Shown here: positions 57,174-64,000 of the stretch, one piece after another | How the letters are laid out: each line of letters starts with the position of its first letter | Position numbering within the stretch: the stretch's first letter is position 1 | From: Sepiola atlantica | Taxonomy: Eukaryota; Mollusca; Cephalopoda; Sepiida; Sepiolidae | NCBI GenBank assembly: GCA_963556195.1 | Contig: OY744519.1 | Location: forward strand, 37,100,801 to 37,164,800 | DNA: 64,000 nt | Reading direction: 5' to 3' | Translations under genes and position numbers: made by a program | The notes under the pieces: generated by a model | What the model was told of the DNA's origin: nothing | The model's input: only the letters and a program-made list of their open reading frames with translations | Database searches by the model: none

Positions 57174-59222
57174 TTGAAATATCACGATTATTTATGTTGA
57201 TAATTAAAAATAAATAGATTTGTTATTTTCTCATGTAATTTACTTACCCGTTTTAAAATTAAAAGTTGTTTTCGCATGTGATTTACTTACCCATAAATAA
57301 AATAGATGGTTACGTTACAAAAACAAAGTTTACATTTCTCTAGATACTCAGAGATGTGTCAGAAATGTAAGAGAGTGGTTGAATCAACAAAGATAAAGAT
57401 ACAGAGAATGGAAGAGAAATATATAGAGAAGGAGAGGGTGTGTTGAATGCATAAAGATATGGGGAATACGTTACGTTAATTATAAATTACGGCTAAATAG
57501 AAGAAATAAAAACAACATTTTCGTTCGAACATAATTCAATATCTCAAATAACGTATGTTTTATCATGCATTTTGCATTATAAAAATATATAGAAACAGAC
57601 GGAGACAGAAGTCGATCAGCTCACATTATGCCTTCTGGAACGATAAGCTAGATAAACTAGATATACAAATCTGGAGACAGGTAAAAAAATATTGTATTCT
57701 AAAATTATCATCACCCAGAAATACACAATACAGGTAAGTCGAAACAGCATAACGCCCAGGACAATACTATAAGGCAGGAAACATTCAAACGACTCCAAAA
57801 TAAAAGCACGTGAAACGAAAGGTGAGTCTATATGGATTTACTTATGACTCTTTTAGTTATGATCGTGAACAAAACTGTAGTTCCGAAAGTTTCGTTATAG
57901 TATCTATCTCCTAGATATTTTGCATGTTTCAATAAAAACAAGTGAAATAAATGTAATCCAGCTATTGATCGTCCTATCTAGAAAATGCATGTGTTAATAC
58001 TTTGCGAACCCCCATAAATACAAATGGACCTGTTTGATACAGAGTCCAGATTTGTTTTTACAAAACACCCAGAAATAAAATTGCGTGATTAATATCTTTT
58101 CGAGGTCAATTTGGCGCTTTACTACAAAACTTCAAGGATCAGACACACATTTACGACACATCTGAGTACATGAAGGATCAACTATTTGCAAATTTGACTC
58201 ATTATAGATATTAAGAAAGATGTATCATGAATTATCCCATGTATGAAAGACGAGCAATTGATACTATCTTTAAAATGAGCAGTCAAAGACTGGCGTAATA
58301 TAATGGTGATGTTTCCCAGCATCTGTTCCACTTCACATTATAGCACTACATTTAAGCCTCCTTGTGAACTGTTAGGCTTAGAAATAAAATGGGTTTACTT
58401 TAAAATTCATCTAATATAACTATCAATATAGTTAACAATTTTAAAATGTTTTTGAATGTTTACCTGTTTTAAATACGATTGCTCTTGAATATAGGCGAAT
58501 AGGAGTGGATACACCCGTGCTAATATTATAGAACACATCGGAGTTATTAGTATCTATTAAGGTTAAGAGCATGACAGTTCGACTCTTAACTATATAACAT
58601 AGTGAGTAGCTTCATTTTCTTAATTAAAATTACTCGGAAAAAATATATCTTAACAGAATCTTATGAAATGTGTATGATATATATTTGGTCGAGCTAACAA
58701 TTTATTATCCCTAGGGATGCTACAGCGTTTAAGGATTGCTTTTGTAAACGTCTTTCCATTTTACTATTTCCAATAAATTTGCAAGCCAGTCTCAATTTAT
58801 AGATTTTGACGATATGTAAGAAACAAATTGAATTCACCCCCCACATACATCAAATAAAATAAAACGCTGTTGAAATATACTGTAATACATTCTACATCTA
58901 ATTATTTGTGGCATTACATTTACTTACTCTGTAAATAGTAGATATTTTAATTTCTAATTGAACAATAGATGTTAATTCTTCAAACCGTGGTCCCTGTATC
59001 AATTCTAAGTGCATTATATTGTGGTTATAATTATTTGGTGAGGTTTATTCCAAATTGATAGATTAAATTAACTTCTATAAAATAAGTCACTAAAATGTTA
59101 GAATTCTACAGTTTTTAGTGAAAAAGTTTGCCGAGAAATGTAAACATATGAAACATACTCAAGAAATAGTTGTGTTATAGCATCTACAACTATACCTTTT
59201 AGAACGTCAAGAAACTTTTAAC

Positions 59223-59224
<2 letters not shown>
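57174..59224. other. no gene seen
   Basis: AT-rich DNA without recognisable domains, RNA genes or long repeats. Confidence 0.6.
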
Positions 59225-59266
<42 letters not shown>

Positions 59267-59279
59267 TGTGTGTGTGTGT
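59225..59279. repeat. (TA)n-(TG)n microsatellite
   Basis: A TA run followed by TG repeats. Confidence 0.9.
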
Positions 59280-61096
<1,817 letters not shown>

Positions 61097-61161
<65 letters not shown>

Positions 61162-61171
61162 CATATATATA
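61097..61171. repeat. (TA)n tract
   Basis: TA runs with CATACATA near the right end. Confidence 0.9.
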
Positions 61172-61299
61172 TACCTTTAGTTCTTCCTTCTCTCCCTCAT
61201 CCTCCTTTGTTGTCCATCTCCCCGTTGTCGTCAATATATATATATATGGATTCGTTCCAAATATGATCTTAGTGAAAGGATCAAGCTCTTTTTTCCTTC

Positions 61300-61570
61300 T
61301 CATTAGATCTCAGTTTCGAACGGCTGTTGATCAATGCCATCGACATGCCAGTATCGCGGATCATGTACATGTCTGCATAACTAATAAATAATTATATATG
61401 AAAGCTCTATTCGATATTGAGCATTCTTGATATGCGCCGTTGAAATTATTTGGATTGTTTTTCTGTTAATATGCACTTTACTGGAGGATTATTTAGCCTG
61501 AAGATTCCCCCCGGAATGAAACGCGGTAGGATCTGTGTAGCTTAATTGTCATTAATATATTTTCATAGCT
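61300..61570 (+). repeat. Penelope-type terminal fragment with hammerhead-like motif
   Basis: 61300-61480 matches the minus strand of 54260-54470. 61488-61570 matches 37479-37565 downstream of the PLE a endonuclease (TGTAGCTTAATTG, then ATATATTTTCATAGCTTACTA). The fragment thus joins both earlier segments into one terminal sequence of about 270 bp and ends just before (TA)n at 61577. This connects the three loci as one Penelope-like family. Confidence 0.7.
61488..61546 (+). ncRNA. hammerhead ribozyme-like motif in Penelope-type terminus
   Basis: CTGAAGA (61498-61504) satisfies CUGANGA. Stem II is TTCC/GGAA with one unpaired T before GAAA (61518-61521). Stem III pairs ACGC (61521-61524) with GTGT (61535-61538). 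GTA is the cleavage triplet (cut after 61539). Stem I is AGC/GCT plus ATTA/TAAT, separated by a TTT internal loop. The core is complete; the extra T at the base of stem II is non-standard. Confidence 0.55.
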
Positions 61571-61572
61571 TA

Positions 61573-61576
<4 letters not shown>

Positions 61577-61645
<69 letters not shown>

Positions 61646-61680
61646 TTATGCGTATATAGATATATATATAATATATATAT
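61577..61680. repeat. (TA)n-(TG)n-(TA)n microsatellite
   Basis: A TA run, a TG run and shorter TA runs directly after the Penelope-type terminus. Confidence 0.9.
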
Positions 61681-64000
61681 CGAGAGTTTTGTTCTATTTT
61701 ATTAAATGTGTCTATTTTAGCAAATACATTATCATTGGTAAATATGTATATATATTTTAAAGAAGCAGTACTTCATTTTCCTTTGGGGAAACGATAAGTA
61801 ATATATAAAGAATTGATATAAATCTATCGGAAAATGTTATAAATATTTAAAATATTTGTTTCTTTTCTTTAGAAGCATAAAGGATATTTCAAAATATTTG
61901 AACTCTTCCAACAGATAATATCTATCGAAACAGAAGTACTAGATAAAAAGGAGAAACTTTTCTCTACAAAAAAATGTCTTCTTGTTTAGCAAAGTTTACT
62001 TAATAAATGAGAAAAAAAGTTAAAAAGCCAGAACAAGTTCAAACCGTCTATTTAAGGCGAATTTAGGGATGAAAATGCTATTACTGTTTACAAGACAAAT
62101 CCACAGACAACAGTAGATACATTCTTATGAAGATGAACAGACGTTTCTGAAAATTCCACATGAATCTCTCAAAGTCTTGATGTATAAGATAAATGAATAT
62201 TCGTCCGTTGTTATAACAACCATTGTTCGCCTTGATATAATTATGGAAACCTAGGGTCTGATCTGAACGATTTTCTGAATTAAGTATTGTTCGGCTCAGT
62301 CTCAGGAGATGTATTCTAACACGTATTCCGCTTTTTATTGAATAGACACTTTTTGGGGGCCAATCGCATGAGTCCCACTTACCACAGAATGACACCGGCC
62401 TGGTTTTACATCTAGTTTCAGTAGTAATTAAATACTAATTGATAGTTTTTATTTATGTGCCCAGAGAGTACATACACCTTTTATGTCGAACTTAGGCGCG
62501 ACACACTGACTAAAAGAATACGTAAATCGATGAAAGACAGATAGAAAGACAATGCCTTTCCTAAAACTGCTTGGCGATGTCTTAGGTAAGATTATCTACT
62601 CAATGTTTACATTTTGCCATACAAATGTATGCAAGGCTTCAGTTTAACAGATCTATTGATAACACATACTAAAGTAAGGTTTTGTCTAAAAATGCAAGTG
62701 GAAATCTAAAGTAAAAATGGATTGCGCCTGAAGTTAAAACATGCCTACCTTTTATGTGTCCCACTGACATGTTACTTCGCTTGGATGAATTCAAAAACTT
62801 CTACGTTTTTAAAAGGACTGCAAAAATACAGAGTTATTTTTTTCATATTTAGATTCAGGTGTGTAAAAAGACAATGGCTAACGTAAGACGAACACGGAAC
62901 ATTTTATTAGCAGTTAAAATAATAGAAGTAGATGTTACATCATCGACAAGAAATCGGGAGAAACGTAGCGGAAAAGCTGATTAAATATTTCTCTTTATTT
63001 CTACAGAGCGAGCGAGAGGGGTCGTGTGCATGGCAGCTGTTCAACTATGTGAGTTTATTTACGGCATTATGTATGTAGACTCTATACTGGTAAACAAAAA
63101 TACGAACGTTCAAAGTAGTGTTAACCGCAAAGCTGATAGGCTCTTTATTATTCACTTTCATCACTGCTATTATTAAAACAAGCAAAGTGCAATAACAATA
63201 AACAACAGAAGAAAGAACAAATACTTCTAGGTGTCATACACACGACGAGACTCTAGTTGCCGGAATGATGAGCTGCTTTGCGGAAACCCAGCTGGGATCG
63301 AATGATTAGTTCACCGTAAAGTTCCAATAAAAGTTCAAGGAAAAATACGAATTACAAATTTTTTTCATTGTTAAAGGTATTTTTAAATAAAAATGAAACT
63401 GCCAAAATATTTGATTTTAAAAGTTACTGTTAAATTTTTAGATCAGTTTGATATTTAAGTTTTGTTTCTGATCAGAGTAATACCACATACAATCGAATCA
63501 TAGACATCTGATTGTGTATGTTTTACAATTGTCTGGTCACGTTCCTAACCTTGCGATGAGCCAATTAAAGTAGATCGCTGTCTCGCACATGCCATCATTT
63601 AGAATTCTAGAAAAACCAAAGACCGTTGTATATCCATGACTTAAACTTAATGAAGAAGTCGAGCACAGCTTTAAGTATATTTCTAATAACGTTAGTTAAA
63701 TTGCAGAAAGGTTTAGAATTTTATCAACAATTACATGCTTGCCATTTGTGGGTGGTAACACTTTAAAAAAAAAATCTACCTCTATTACCGAAATGATACG
63801 AGCAGTGATTTATTTTTTAAACAAAACACGCAAGAACGATATAAATCGATAACGTTTCTATTGTTGTTCTATACGTTGTTATCCTGCATCGATCTTGTTT
63901 ATTCGCCTCACCATTTGCACTCCTTGATTTGCAAATAAAAACGACAATGAAAAACAAATGTCAAAAAATAGAAGATATTTACTTAAAGACTTGAATAAAC
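61681..64000. other. no gene seen
   Basis: Unassigned DNA. The longest frame, 62081-62395 on the minus strand (104 codons), shows no recognised motif and no supporting signals. Confidence 0.55.

Noticed and set aside
62081..62395. 104-codon minus-strand ORF as a gene
   Set aside because: No motif and no supporting signal.

Overview
This window is an AT-rich, gene-poor piece of animal nuclear DNA. I find no host protein-coding gene that I can defend. Everything recognisable is mobile-element debris, small-RNA-derived repeats or microsatellite. The element mix is typical of a metazoan: Ty3/gypsy LTR elements, several non-LTR (LINE) fragments, Penelope-like elements with GIY-YIG endonucleases, mariner-like transposases, long inverted-repeat elements and more than 25 long (TA)n tracts. 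The 5S- and U2-like segments look invertebrate. A mollusc or another lophotrochozoan is my best guess, but the sequence does not prove it.

Layout. 74-4795 is a nearly complete but broken Ty3/gypsy element with a 5-bp target duplication and a damaged 5' LTR. 5.0-5.6 kb is a LINE 3' end with a (CAT)n tail. 8942-10822 is an element with about 530-bp inverted arms. 13.4-18.3 kb holds two tail-to-tail gypsy remnants. The plus-strand one is interrupted by a (TA)n-flanked inverted-repeat element (14396-15387) that carries a hammerhead-ribozyme motif in each arm. 18-30 kb is mostly empty, with LINE scraps and a U2-headed repeat (27.98 kb). 30-38 kb has LINE fragments, including one with a 5' inversion, a mariner end and a Penelope-like element with a terminal hammerhead-like motif. 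39.7-41.06 kb is a second Penelope-like element with inverted termini. 42-45 kb has a gypsy RT scrap, a second U2-headed repeat and two 5S-rRNA-like copies. 45.7-47.6 kb is a LINE with a mariner scrap beside it. 49.4-50.5 kb is a mariner-like transposase. 50.7-52.1 kb is the most interesting part: a near-perfect palindrome with paired hammerhead-like motifs, then a tRNA-Gly-headed, 405-bp-periodic retrozyme-like unit with a well-formed hammerhead ribozyme. The rest, to 64 kb, is microsatellite, Penelope terminal fragments and unassigned DNA.

The unifying theme is self-cleaving-RNA retroelements. At least four loci (14.4-15.4, 37.5, 50.7-52.1 and 61.5 kb) carry hammerhead-like cores in Penelope-like or retrozyme-like contexts. 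Most abut (TA)n tracts. At one locus a copy starts exactly at the predicted ribozyme cleavage site. The two Penelope-like elements here are a plausible source of the enzymes that move them, although both copies in the window are broken.
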